From an uncultured Methylobacter sp. (lineage in GTDB: Bacteria; Pseudomonadota; Gammaproteobacteria; Methylococcales; Methylomonadaceae): 64,000 nucleotides of DNA. The notes beneath the pieces are model-generated. The model had not been told where the DNA came from, did no database searches, and saw nothing but the letters and a program-made list of their open reading frames with translations. Location of the stretch: positions 1 through 64,000 of the forward strand of contig CAILCX010000071.1 of assembly GCA_903832775.1 (NCBI GenBank), written 5' to 3'. The position numbers and the translations under genes were made by a program. This document shows, in pieces, positions 45,738 to 53,758 of this stretch (position 1 is its first letter; each line of letters opens with the position of its first letter).

Positions 45738-46915
45738 GGTCTTAACTCTTTGGCACTGTCTACCAGAGTAATGTGTTCAGGAACCACCTGGATTCCTGGT
45801 CTGAGCTTATTGATGCCTTCGACGACAATCCATTCTTCAGATTTTAAACCCTGTGTAATTACCCGAGATTCACCAATATGAGCGCCTAGCTCCACTTTGC
45901 GATATTCCACTTGATTATCCTGAATGACCATCCATACAAAACGTTGCGCCTGATCAGTTCCGATAGCTCGATCCGGAATCAGGATGGCTTGATAAGGCGC
46001 GCTAGCTCGAACCCGCATCCTGGCAAAAAAACCGGGACTTAATAATTCATCCGGATTGGCAAATACGCCACGCAAACTGAACGTTCCAGTGGTTGAGTCT
46101 TCACGCGGAGCAATGTAATCTAGATGGCCCTGATGCGGAAAATCAAGCTCATCTGCTATTGCCAATTCAGCTGGCGTTTTTTCATCACCCAGATTTCCGT
46201 GGCCGCCTTTTTTTGCCTGACGTCGGTATTTCAGTACTGAGCGTTCATCAGCATCAACGTAAACATAAACAGGATTGATTGAAACGATGGTGGTAAGTAA
46301 GGTGGCATCTGTTCCAGTACTGTTCACCACGTTACCAGCGGTGATCAATTCACGAGCAATTCGCCCGTCAATCGGAGAGCGGACCTTGGTAAACTCGAGA
46401 TTTAATTTTGCAGCATAAACGTTGGCTTCGCCAGATTGAACTGCTGCCAAGGTTTCTCTTAATCCTTTGTTTCGGGAATCGTGTTCTTCCTCGGAAATAG
46501 CTTTGGCTTTAAACAATCGCTCCGCACGTGATAGATCATTTTTAGCTAATTCGTACTTCGATTTGGCACGTTCCAGTTCCGCTTCGGCATAGTTAAGTTG
46601 GGCAGTAAAGGGTTTGGGATCAATCAAAAAAAGGAGATCGCCTTTTGTAACTTTGTCACCTGCCTTAAAGTTCACCTTTTCAAGATAGCCGCTAACCCGT
46701 GCTCGAACATCGACTGTATTGACCGCTTCAACTCGACCGGTATATTCGTCCCATTCGGTAACCGTTTGCGAAAGGGGCTGGGCAATTTTGACATTAGGCG
46801 CTTTAGGCGAAGCCGGTTTGGAGCCAGAGTCGGCATGATTTCCACACCCGCTCAACGCCATTAGGGTGAAAGCGATCAATAAAGACATTGGTATTTGATG
46901 CATTAATGTTCTCAT
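45734..46915 (-). CDS. RND efflux periplasmic adaptor (MFP) lipoprotein
   Basis: This 393-aa adaptor links permease to outer-membrane channel. A lipobox (MALSGCGNH, Cys near residue 24) anchors it to the inner membrane. WDEYTGRVEAVNTVDVRARVSGYLEKVNFKAGDKVTKGDLLF is the lipoyl/barrel-sandwich half. The alpha-hairpin (about 105-165) and RSPIDGRIARELITAGNVV follow. It is the first gene of the pump operon, 48 bp downstream of the tetR gene. Confidence 0.94.
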   Translation of the reverse strand: MRTLMHQIPMSLLIAFTLMALSGCGNHADSGSKPASPKAPNVKIAQPLSQTVTEWDEYTGRVEAVNTVDVRARVSGYLEKVNFKAGDKVTKGDLLFLIDPKPFTAQLNYAEAELERAKSKYELAKNDLSRAERLFKAKAISEEEHDSRNKGLRETLAAVQSGEANVYAAKLNLEFTKVRSPIDGRIARELITAGNVVNSTGTDATLLTTIVSINPVYVYVDADERSVLKYRRQAKKGGHGNLGDEKTPAELAIADELDFPHQGHLDYIAPREDSTTGTFSLRGVFANPDELLSPGFFARMRVRASAPYQAILIPDRAIGTDQAQRFVWMVIQDNQVEYRKVELGAHIGESRVITQGLKSEEWIVVEGINKLRPGIQVVPEHITLVDSAKELRP

Positions 46916-46963
46916 CCTTTTAATACTCTGTTTTTGGATTGGGTGACTTGCATTTTGCCTAAG

Positions 46964-47572
46964 TTAGCGACGAAGCATAGCTGGCATGAAGAAAGTGATA
47001 ACTTTTGATACCAGACGTTTTTTGTCTTCAACGGAAGGTCGTAAGGTTTTGCTTAACAGGCAGCGCAAATGCAGATCGCCTTTTAACATGCTGAAAAAAG
47101 TATCTGCTGCAAAAGCCGGATCAGTAATAGTAAATTTTCCACTTGCATTTAAGCGCCGAAAATAATCTTCCATTTGTGTCAAGGTCGCTTGCGGTCCGCT
47201 TTGGTAAAACAATTGTCCCAATTCCGGAAAATCGGGACTTTCTGCTATCACCAACCGGTAAATGGCAAGCGCATCTTCAGTAAAAATCAAATCCACTGCC
47301 GAGTTTGCGATCTGGGTCAGGTTGCTTTCCACATCGTCAGGTTCAATACTGATTTGGGTCATGGTTTGAAGTAAAGAGTCACAAAGTTCTGAAATAACCG
47401 CTGCCAGCAAGGCATTTTTACTGTCAAAATATTTGTAAAGTGTAGCCTTCGATACCGGCGCAGCCTGGGCAATTTTCTCCATACTCACATTTCGATAACC
47501 GAGTGCAAGAAACATGCGGCTAGCACCATTAAGAATGGCCAGTCGTTTAGAATCGGCGGGTTCTGGAGTCAT
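46964..47572 (-). CDS. TetR/AcrR-family transcriptional regulator
   Basis: This 202-aa regulator has an N-terminal TetR helix-turn-helix (about residues 8-55: RLAILNGASRMFLALGYRNVSMEKIAQAAPVSKATLYKYF) and a helical ligand-binding C-terminal region. It precedes the pump genes in the same direction and probably represses them and itself; a perfect 17-bp palindrome upstream is a likely operator. The ligand is unknown. Confidence 0.92.
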   Translation of the reverse strand: MTPEPADSKRLAILNGASRMFLALGYRNVSMEKIAQAAPVSKATLYKYFDSKNALLAAVISELCDSLLQTMTQISIEPDDVESNLTQIANSAVDLIFTEDALAIYRLVIAESPDFPELGQLFYQSGPQATLTQMEDYFRRLNASGKFTITDPAFAADTFFSMLKGDLHLRCLLSKTLRPSVEDKKRLVSKVITFFMPAMLRR

Positions 47573-47637
47573 TTGAATATAATGCTAAGAAGTGATTTCA
47601 TAACTTGTTGCGGGATGATCAAGGATAAGCAAGACTA

Positions 47638-47654
47638 AACTAAACCGTTTAGTT
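47638..47654. promoter_or_regulatory. Probable TetR operator
   Basis: AACTAAAC-C-GTTTAGTT is a perfect 17-bp palindrome, 66 bp upstream of the tetR start. Its size and symmetry fit a TetR-family operator. It also lies about 40 bp before the divergent small ORFs, so it could control both directions. Confidence 0.65.
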
Positions 47655-47693
47655 TTTCAAGATCAATTTATTTCCAGCTTCCGTAACGTATTA

Positions 47694-47759
47694 ATGATTT
47701 TATTACTTGCGGTTTTGCTTTTTACAGGAAATGGTTATTTTAAACGTAAGCTAAATTGA
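47694..47759 (+). CDS. Tiny hydrophobic ORF 1
   Basis: ATG 47694 opens a 21-codon frame MILLLAVLLFTGNGYFKRKLN, a short hydrophobic segment with a basic end. Its stop overlaps the TTG of the next small ORF (TTGA). It could be a peptide gene or the front of a frameshifted small membrane protein. Confidence 0.3.
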   Translation: MILLLAVLLFTGNGYFKRKLN

Positions 47760-47902
47760 TTGGATTTGATGAGGGACAGGCTGAAGCAGTTGATGATGTT
47801 CCCCTCGATATGAGAGAAATAGAAGAGCGACTAGTAATAAAAATGGGTATTTTTATTTTCGTTGCTATTGGCGTTGTAGCGGTTTTGGTTAAATTGCTAT
47901 GA
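47756..47902 (+). CDS. Small single-span membrane protein
   Basis: This 48-codon frame (TTG start; in-frame ATG at 47810) is too short for the ORF track. It has an acidic N-terminal half (DEGQAEAVDDVPLDMREIEERL) and a C-terminal transmembrane helix (MGIFIFVAIGVVAVLVKLL). A well-formed terminator follows 36 bp later on the same strand, which supports a real transcription unit. It is divergent from the TetR/RND genes across the operator. The family is not recognised. Confidence 0.45.
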   Translation: MIGFDEGQAEAVDDVPLDMREIEERLVIKMGIFIFVAIGVVAVLVKLL

Positions 47903-47937
47903 GCGATTTTAATAGAGCTAAAAATTTTGGCAAACTA

Positions 47938-47969
47938 CAGGCATAATTCATATTTATGTCTGCTTTTTT
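47938..47969 (+). terminator. Rho-independent terminator of the small-ORF unit
   Basis: CAGGCATAA pairs with TTATGTCTG (one G-T pair) around a 7-nt loop, followed by CTTTTTT. It is oriented for plus-strand transcripts ending after the small membrane ORF. Confidence 0.7.
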
Positions 47970-47991
47970 ATAAGGCATGATTTTTAGATAC

Positions 47992-48019
47992 AAAAAAAGG
48001 GGGCATAATGCCCCCTTTT
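47992..48019 (-). terminator. Rho-independent terminator after pilQ
   Basis: GGGGGCATAATGCCCCC at 47999-48015 forms a hairpin; on the minus strand it is followed by TTTTTTT, 23 bp past the pilQ stop. The hairpin is identical to that at 35181-35197. Confidence 0.85.
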
Positions 48020-48037
48020 CGCTTCAAGTAGACGTAA

Positions 48038-50452
48038 TCAATCGCTGGTTAGATTATCCTTCATTATTTTTGGGGTGACAAAAATCAATAATTCTTTCTT
48101 GATTTTATTAACCGCGGAATTGGTAAACAAAAACCCGATACCTGGCAAATCCGCGAAAAACGGAATTTTATTCTTGTTAATAGATTCAGTACCTTCATAA
48201 ACCCCTCCTAAAACAATCGTTTCTCCATCTTCAACAAGAACCGAAGTTTTAATCTGCCGTTTATCAATCGCAGGACTGAGTAATTTAAGTGATGTGTTCT
48301 CATTGTCTTTTTTAACGAGCAAATTCATGATAACTGATCCATTTGGAGTGATCTGCGGCGTCACGTTTAATTCAAGGGTTGCATCTACATAAGTAGTTGT
48401 ATTTACAGCCCCACCACCTGCTGACTGGGGAGTTACCACCGGAATCTGGATACCTTGCGTCATCACTGCCGTACAACGATCCATAGTCATTACTCTTGGA
48501 TTAGATACTATTTCGCCTTTACCCTCAATTTGTAATGCCTGAAGTTCAAGATTCAACACGTAATCTGCTCCTCTGGCCAGCGTCATTGCTAATGCTCCCG
48601 GGGGTGTTGTTGATAAGGCAGATACGCCCAAATCAACCAGCATATCAGTTGGTTTTCTTGTGTTTATAGTTGGGTCTCCCCCAGTTGATGGAGTCGCAGT
48701 TCCGCCCACACCAAATTTTTGATTGCTTCCAAAAGCGGCCTCTTTTGCCGCACCAAACTTGACACCTAGGTTTTCGGTGAAATTATCATCGGCAATAACC
48801 ACCCGCGCCTCAATCATTACCTGACGGACAGGTACATCAAGCTTTCGGATCAATTTTCGGATATCATCCAAACGATTGCCAGTCTCACGGACAATTAAGG
48901 TGTTGGTTCTGGCATCAACCACCACCGAACCACGAGGAGATAGTAAGCCAAATTTTTCTCCACCAGCACCCTGAGTTTGTCCAGTTTGCTGGCCACCCAT
49001 CGCAGCGCCGCCGGCAGCGGAAGGCGAACCTGCTGAGGAACCACTGGTTGAACCTGCGCCCGTTGTCGCTGTAACGCCGCAAGTTCCAAAAATACCGCTA
49101 GACATACCATTTAACAAATTACTAAAATCCTGCGCCTTGGCGTAATTGATTTTAATGTATTCAGTGACCAGTGGGTCGAGCTGCTCAACGACTTTGGCCG
49201 TTTCTTCCTGTTTCTTTTTGTAGTCTTTTATTTTATCCAAAGGCGAAATCAAGGTGACATTGCCGGTTTCATACTTGCCCAATTCCTTGGTCATCATGAT
49301 AAAGTCCAGCGCTTCGTCCCAAGGCACATCGTCCAGTTTTAAGGTAATAGTACCGGTAACATCATCGCCGGCGACCACATTTTGGCCGGTAAATTCGGCC
49401 AAAATCGCGATTACACTGCGTACTTCGATGCCCTGAAAATTGAGCGATAAGCGGTCGCCAGTGTATTTGGTACGCGATCTGTCCAGCGCGTCTTTTTCTT
49501 CATTGCTTAACGGTCTAAACTCGATAGTCAATAAACCATCGGCCTGAAATACCGAATAATCGTAAAGATCGTTTTGTGTTGCAACAGTAATGGTGGTTTC
49601 CTGACGGGTCGAAACCGTATCGATAAACTTAACCGGCGTCGCAAACTCGGACACGTCCAGACGTTTAGCCAGGCTTTCCGGCAAACGGGTATTTAAAAAG
49701 CTGACCACCACTTTGCCGCCGACTTTTTTGGAATTAACCATGGTGTTGGGTTTGGCCAAAGAAACCAGAATGCGGCCTTCACCTTTATCGCCACGCTTAA
49801 AATCAAAACCGCTGATGTCTTGTGCGGGCACTAAGGCTGCCAGCTTTGCTGTCGTTGTGGGAACGGAAGGGGCGACAGGCATGAACGGTTTTACAGCAAC
49901 CGGTTTCAGATCCGCTGGCATGGCAGTTTTGGCGCGCGTCAAGGTAAGCAGGACTTTATTGCCCACAATCTTGGTTTCAAATGGCGTTGCTTCAATCAGG
50001 TTGACCACTATCCGAAGCCGGTCGGAGGTTTCAACAACAAACACACTGCTGGCAGCGCCTTGATTGATCGAGTACATTTTTTTAGGCAAAGTGCTTTTTA
50101 CGCCAGCAAAATCCAAAGCGATACGCGCCGGGTTATCGGTTTTAAATATTTTGGGCGCGACCGCTGCACCGGTCATTTGCATTTCAATTTGCAATTTATC
50201 GCCTGACTGTGAGGCAAAGTCGATACCTGATATTGCCAAATCTTCTGCTAGTACCGGGGCAGTTTGGAACAGGAATAAGCTTAAGCCCAAGGCACAGTGT
50301 TTAAAGAGTGATGATGCGTTTATAGATTGCAGTTTTTCGCATTTTCTCTCGCCAATCCGCACCAGCAGGAGCTGCGACCAGGTTAATGTGTGTATTAGCT
50401 TTATTCTAAGGCTGTGAGTGTTTACCATAACGGCACCTTGATTATTGTTCAT
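48038..50452 (-). CDS. pilQ: Type IV pilus secretin PilQ
   Basis: This 804-aa outer-membrane secretin is the pore through which type IV pili extend. After a long basic N-terminus comes a signal segment (LGLSLFLFQTAPVLAED, about residues 54-70). Two AMIN domains (about 75-150 and 215-310) bind peptidoglycan, a short STN-type domain is near 345-395, and the secretin core follows from about 540. A Gly/Ser-rich low-complexity insert (about 470-505) lies in the N1-type domain. The annotated start may be too far upstream; M9 is an alternative. It ends the pilMNOPQ operon. Confidence 0.94.
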   Translation of the reverse strand: MNNNQGAVMVNTHSLRIKLIHTLTWSQLLLVRIGERKCEKLQSINASSLFKHCALGLSLFLFQTAPVLAEDLAISGIDFASQSGDKLQIEMQMTGAAVAPKIFKTDNPARIALDFAGVKSTLPKKMYSINQGAASSVFVVETSDRLRIVVNLIEATPFETKIVGNKVLLTLTRAKTAMPADLKPVAVKPFMPVAPSVPTTTAKLAALVPAQDISGFDFKRGDKGEGRILVSLAKPNTMVNSKKVGGKVVVSFLNTRLPESLAKRLDVSEFATPVKFIDTVSTRQETTITVATQNDLYDYSVFQADGLLTIEFRPLSNEEKDALDRSRTKYTGDRLSLNFQGIEVRSVIAILAEFTGQNVVAGDDVTGTITLKLDDVPWDEALDFIMMTKELGKYETGNVTLISPLDKIKDYKKKQEETAKVVEQLDPLVTEYIKINYAKAQDFSNLLNGMSSGIFGTCGVTATTGAGSTSGSSAGSPSAAGGAAMGGQQTGQTQGAGGEKFGLLSPRGSVVVDARTNTLIVRETGNRLDDIRKLIRKLDVPVRQVMIEARVVIADDNFTENLGVKFGAAKEAAFGSNQKFGVGGTATPSTGGDPTINTRKPTDMLVDLGVSALSTTPPGALAMTLARGADYVLNLELQALQIEGKGEIVSNPRVMTMDRCTAVMTQGIQIPVVTPQSAGGGAVNTTTYVDATLELNVTPQITPNGSVIMNLLVKKDNENTSLKLLSPAIDKRQIKTSVLVEDGETIVLGGVYEGTESINKNKIPFFADLPGIGFLFTNSAVNKIKKELLIFVTPKIMKDNLTSD

Positions 50453-50467
50453 GTTCTATCCTCGAAA

Positions 50468-51076
50468 TTACTCTGCCAACATTATGGAAGTCGGTTGTTC
50501 ACGCCACGTCCCCGGCTTATCGGAGACTATTTCCATTAATTCAATTTTGTCGCTGACTATCCGTATAATTTTTCCGTAATTTTTACCCATATAATTTCCA
50601 ACCTTAACGCGATAAACGGTGCCGTCACTCGCTTTTATCAATCCCCACAATCCCGACTTCATATTTACCGTTCCTACCATTCTGAGTCCATCCAAAGGAA
50701 AACTCTCTAATTCTTCTTTACGCCGGTTAAAATCTGGCTTGATGCCGCTACCGGTTGAGGTATCTATGCCTTGTGTCTGCTCAGGTTGCTCTAGTGCTTT
50801 AAACGGATCGCGGAGATTTTCCGGTTTAAATATAAACGGTTCAACCAATTTCATTTCAGGCAAGGGCTTAATCGGTTCTTTAGGTTTTCGTTTAACTTCG
50901 GCGAGATAGCGGTTCAAGTCGGAAAAATCATCATTACCGCAGCCGGCCAGTAATGCCATAAGCACAACACAGCCCAGTTGCAGACTTACGCGTGCATTAA
51001 AATGCAGCGGAGATTCAAGTCGCATGGAGCGACTAAAATTATTCCTGTATGAGGACAAAATTTTAGAGTAGTCCAT
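50468..51076 (-). CDS. pilP: Type IV pilus assembly lipoprotein PilP
   Basis: This 202-aa lipoprotein joins the PilNO inner-membrane complex to PilQ. The lipobox is MALLAGCGNDDFSDL; the start at 51076 places about 45 residues before the cysteine, so a later start (M18) is likely. The C-terminal beta-domain has FPLDGLRMVGTVNMKSGLWGLIKASDGTVYRVKVGNYMGKNYGKI, the PilP signature. Confidence 0.93.
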   Translation of the reverse strand: MDYSKILSSYRNNFSRSMRLESPLHFNARVSLQLGCVVLMALLAGCGNDDFSDLNRYLAEVKRKPKEPIKPLPEMKLVEPFIFKPENLRDPFKALEQPEQTQGIDTSTGSGIKPDFNRRKEELESFPLDGLRMVGTVNMKSGLWGLIKASDGTVYRVKVGNYMGKNYGKIIRIVSDKIELMEIVSDKPGTWREQPTSIMLAE

Positions 51077-51702
51077 TATTTTTGCCCCCGTCTCTTTTTA
51101 GCGACGGCCGTGGTTGCTTCATCGCCGCCTTCATTATAGGTTTTTACCAAAGCCGTCATTTTCATTTTTCCGGACTTATCTTCTTTGCCTTGGGGAGTTA
51201 TATTGACATCATGGACTGTAACAATTCGTGGCAGGGAGGCTAAGCCGCTGACAAATAGTGCCAATTCATCGTATCTGCCCAACACTTCAATATTGATAGG
51301 TAGCTCCGAGTAAAAGTCCTTACGAACCGGCGCTCCCGGCTTGAACAATCTGAATTCCAGGCCGCTGGCCAGACCGGTTTGGGAAATATCAATCAACAGA
51401 CTTGCTACCTCTTCTTGGGTAGGCATTTGTCGAATCATGTCTTCCAGTTGAGTTTCAATTTGGGTCAGTTGATTCTCGTAGTCAGGGAGGTTGATTGATT
51501 TTTTTTGTTTTACTTCAAAGGTTTGCTTCAATTCTGTTTCTTTGGCTTTGGATAAATCAAGCTCTGCCAGTTGGCCAAGCGTATCAAAATACACGCCGGC
51601 TCCAAATACCAAAGCGCATATTACAGAGATAGTTGCAGCTTGAATGGGTAAGGGCCACGCGCCGGCCTGATTAGGATCCCAATTGATTTCTGATAAATTC
51701 AT
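51076..51702 (-). CDS. pilO: Type IV pilus inner-membrane protein PilO
   Basis: This 208-aa protein has one N-terminal transmembrane helix (PIQAATISVICALVFGAGVYF), a coiled coil and a C-terminal ferredoxin-like domain (ELPINIEVLGRYDELALFVSGLASLPRIVTVHDV). It pairs with PilN in the alignment complex. It touches pilN and pilP by one base on each side. Confidence 0.94.
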   Translation of the reverse strand: MNLSEINWDPNQAGAWPLPIQAATISVICALVFGAGVYFDTLGQLAELDLSKAKETELKQTFEVKQKKSINLPDYENQLTQIETQLEDMIRQMPTQEEVASLLIDISQTGLASGLEFRLFKPGAPVRKDFYSELPINIEVLGRYDELALFVSGLASLPRIVTVHDVNITPQGKEDKSGKMKMTALVKTYNEGGDEATTAVAKKRRGQK

Positions 51703-52271
51703 TATTTACCCCCGGCTGCTTGTTTGGTTTTATTACCCTGTTTTGTGCGCATCGTAAAATCGCTAAGTTGCTCGGGATTTACTTTGTTAGTCGATTGAAT
51801 AACATCAAGGGTTGGCACTTTAAACCAGACTGAAGCTTCAATGGCTCTCATGAACGCCGAAATACGCGCATTCGATTGCGATTTGCCCTCAAAGGTAAGG
51901 TCACTTCCTATTTGGGTGAATTTGGTCAGAAACACGCCGTCTGGCGTAACCCTGGGCAACTCGTCAAACAAATGTACAATTTCCGGGCGACTTTCCTGTA
52001 GATTGTGAATCAGATCAATTTTGGTTAACAATTTCGCCTTCTGTTCCTCAATGGTTTTTATTTGGGCGATTTTTATATCCAGTAAGGCTATTTCATCCTG
52101 AATTATTTTGTTTCTTTGTTCCTGATATGCTTTGAGGCCTTCAATATATAAATGAACACCGCCAAAAATAAGGGCGGTAAATAATAAAGCCACACCTATG
52201 GCATTGACAAAATCTTGTTGTTTTTGTGCCCGAAGTTCTTCACGCCAGGGGAGTAAATTTATTCTTGCCAT
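51702..52271 (-). CDS. pilN: Type IV pilus inner-membrane protein PilN
   Basis: This 189-aa protein starts MARINLLPWREE, the short cytoplasmic motif that docks into PilM. One transmembrane helix (IGVALLFTALIFGGVHLYI) and a coiled coil (about 45-95) precede the periplasmic ferredoxin-like fold. A Lys/Gln-rich tail ends it. Confidence 0.95.
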   Translation of the reverse strand: MARINLLPWREELRAQKQQDFVNAIGVALLFTALIFGGVHLYIEGLKAYQEQRNKIIQDEIALLDIKIAQIKTIEEQKAKLLTKIDLIHNLQESRPEIVHLFDELPRVTPDGVFLTKFTQIGSDLTFEGKSQSNARISAFMRAIEASVWFKVPTLDVIQSTNKVNPEQLSDFTMRTKQGNKTKQAAGGK

Positions 52272-53332
52272 TAGTCAAAACTCCTCATGGCCAAGCCACA
52301 GGCAATCATCATTGAGGATGCGTCATTACTCAAAGCCTGCGGTCTTACTTTATTGGACAAGGACATGTTAATGAAGGGGTTGGCTATCACAACAGGTACA
52401 TTCACTGCGTTTTGCGTCAGTTTGTCTATTCCAGCGATGGAGGCACAGCCACCAGCCAAAATAAGGCTATCGATACGTCTATTGGCGGCGGAGGAAATAA
52501 AAAACTGAATTGACCTTTGAACCTGCTGAACCATTGATCTCTTAAAAGGCTCAAGTACATCACTGGCATAATTGTCCGGCAAACCACCCAGTTTTTTTGC
52601 CATGCCGGCCTCTTCATAGGTCAAACCATAGCGCCGTTGAATTTCCTCGGTCAACTGTTTACCACCAAAGCTCTGTTCTCTTGTATAGATGGCGCGAGAA
52701 TTATACAGAACATTTAAGGTGGTCATGGTTGCCCCGACATCCACTATGGCAACGGTCTGACCTTCCAACGCTTCGGGTAATTGATCGATCAGCAGGGAAA
52801 AAGCATTTTCCATTGCAAAAGCTTCAACATCGACGATTTTGGTTTTTATACCTGCTTTAGTAAGGGCTTCAACACGATCGAGGATAATTTCTTTTCTTGA
52901 TGCCGCGAGTAGGACGTCGACCATTTCTGGATTGTTTTCATTTTCACCGATGACTTCAAAGTCAAAATTCACCTCATCCAGTGAATAAGGAACGTACTGA
53001 TCAGCTTCGATCATGATTTGTTCTTCCATTTCATCATCAGGCATCCCTGCAGGCATAGGTATAACCTTGGTCATGACTGACGACCCAGCAACAGCTACTG
53101 AAGCTTGCTTCAATTTTGAACCGGAATGTTTTAAAGCGATTTTTAATGAATCCGCTATAACATCAATATTTGCAATATTTTTATCAATGACTGCGTCTTG
53201 CGGCAAAGGTGTTACCGCATAACTTTCAACCCGATAACGCGCGCCAACTTTACTCAATTCGAGTATTTTAATCGCTGCCGTACTGATATCGATACCAAGA
53301 ACAGCACTTTGCTTTTTCCTAAACCAACTCAT
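52271..53332 (-). CDS. pilM: Type IV pilus actin-like protein PilM
   Basis: This 353-aa cytoplasmic ATP-binding protein has an FtsA/actin-like fold: VLGIDISTAAIKILELSK (residues about 11-28), EDQIMIEADQYVPYSL-type EEQIMIEADQYVPYSLDEVNFDF, VAIVDVGATMTTLNVL and LILAGGCASIAGID. It binds the PilN tail and leads the pilMNOPQ operon, divergent from mrcA as in Pseudomonas. Confidence 0.95.
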   Translation of the reverse strand: MSWFRKKQSAVLGIDISTAAIKILELSKVGARYRVESYAVTPLPQDAVIDKNIANIDVIADSLKIALKHSGSKLKQASVAVAGSSVMTKVIPMPAGMPDDEMEEQIMIEADQYVPYSLDEVNFDFEVIGENENNPEMVDVLLAASRKEIILDRVEALTKAGIKTKIVDVEAFAMENAFSLLIDQLPEALEGQTVAIVDVGATMTTLNVLYNSRAIYTREQSFGGKQLTEEIQRRYGLTYEEAGMAKKLGGLPDNYASDVLEPFKRSMVQQVQRSIQFFISSAANRRIDSLILAGGCASIAGIDKLTQNAVNVPVVIANPFINMSLSNKVRPQALSNDASSMMIACGLAMRSFD

Positions 53333-53758
53333 GAATTAATCCTTGAGAAACTTGATGAACATTGTTAAATGTACCGACTGATTTGCCTGAGTGCCTGATT
53401 TTCGATAGCTTTCCAAGGCATTAATTCAACTTTTATTTTCTGCATAATGGATATTAATAATGGTTAATAACCCAGGAAAAAGGATTTTAAGTAAGAGGTT
53501 CTTAAAGCAACGAATAGATTTTCGGCTAAAGTCATTCCTGCAAAAAATGTAAATGCCCAAGGTTGAATGCAGTAAATTGCATTGAAAAAATTCCCCATGC
53601 AGTCGCTGGTAACAATCAATCGTCATAAAAACGTATTTACAGGCGAAAGTATAGTAGCCTTTTTTATTTTGATGCTTAAAATGTTTGTTTTATTTGTCTG
53701 AACTGTTGTTTTTTATCTACAGTGCTTCTTATCATTACATTGTTATCTTGGATCACTT
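53333..53758. other. Divergent intergenic region pilM / mrcA
   Basis: This 426-bp AT-rich region holds the promoters for the pil operon and mrcA. A TTGAAT box about 100 bp upstream of pilM has only a weak -10 partner. The 66-aa minus-strand ORF at 53426 has no recognisable domain and is not called. Confidence 0.35.

Noticed and set aside
53426-53626. 66-aa minus-strand ORF in the pilM-mrcA gap
   Set aside because: No domain, no clear ribosome binding site, odd composition (Cys- and Ile-rich), and it lies in a promoter region.
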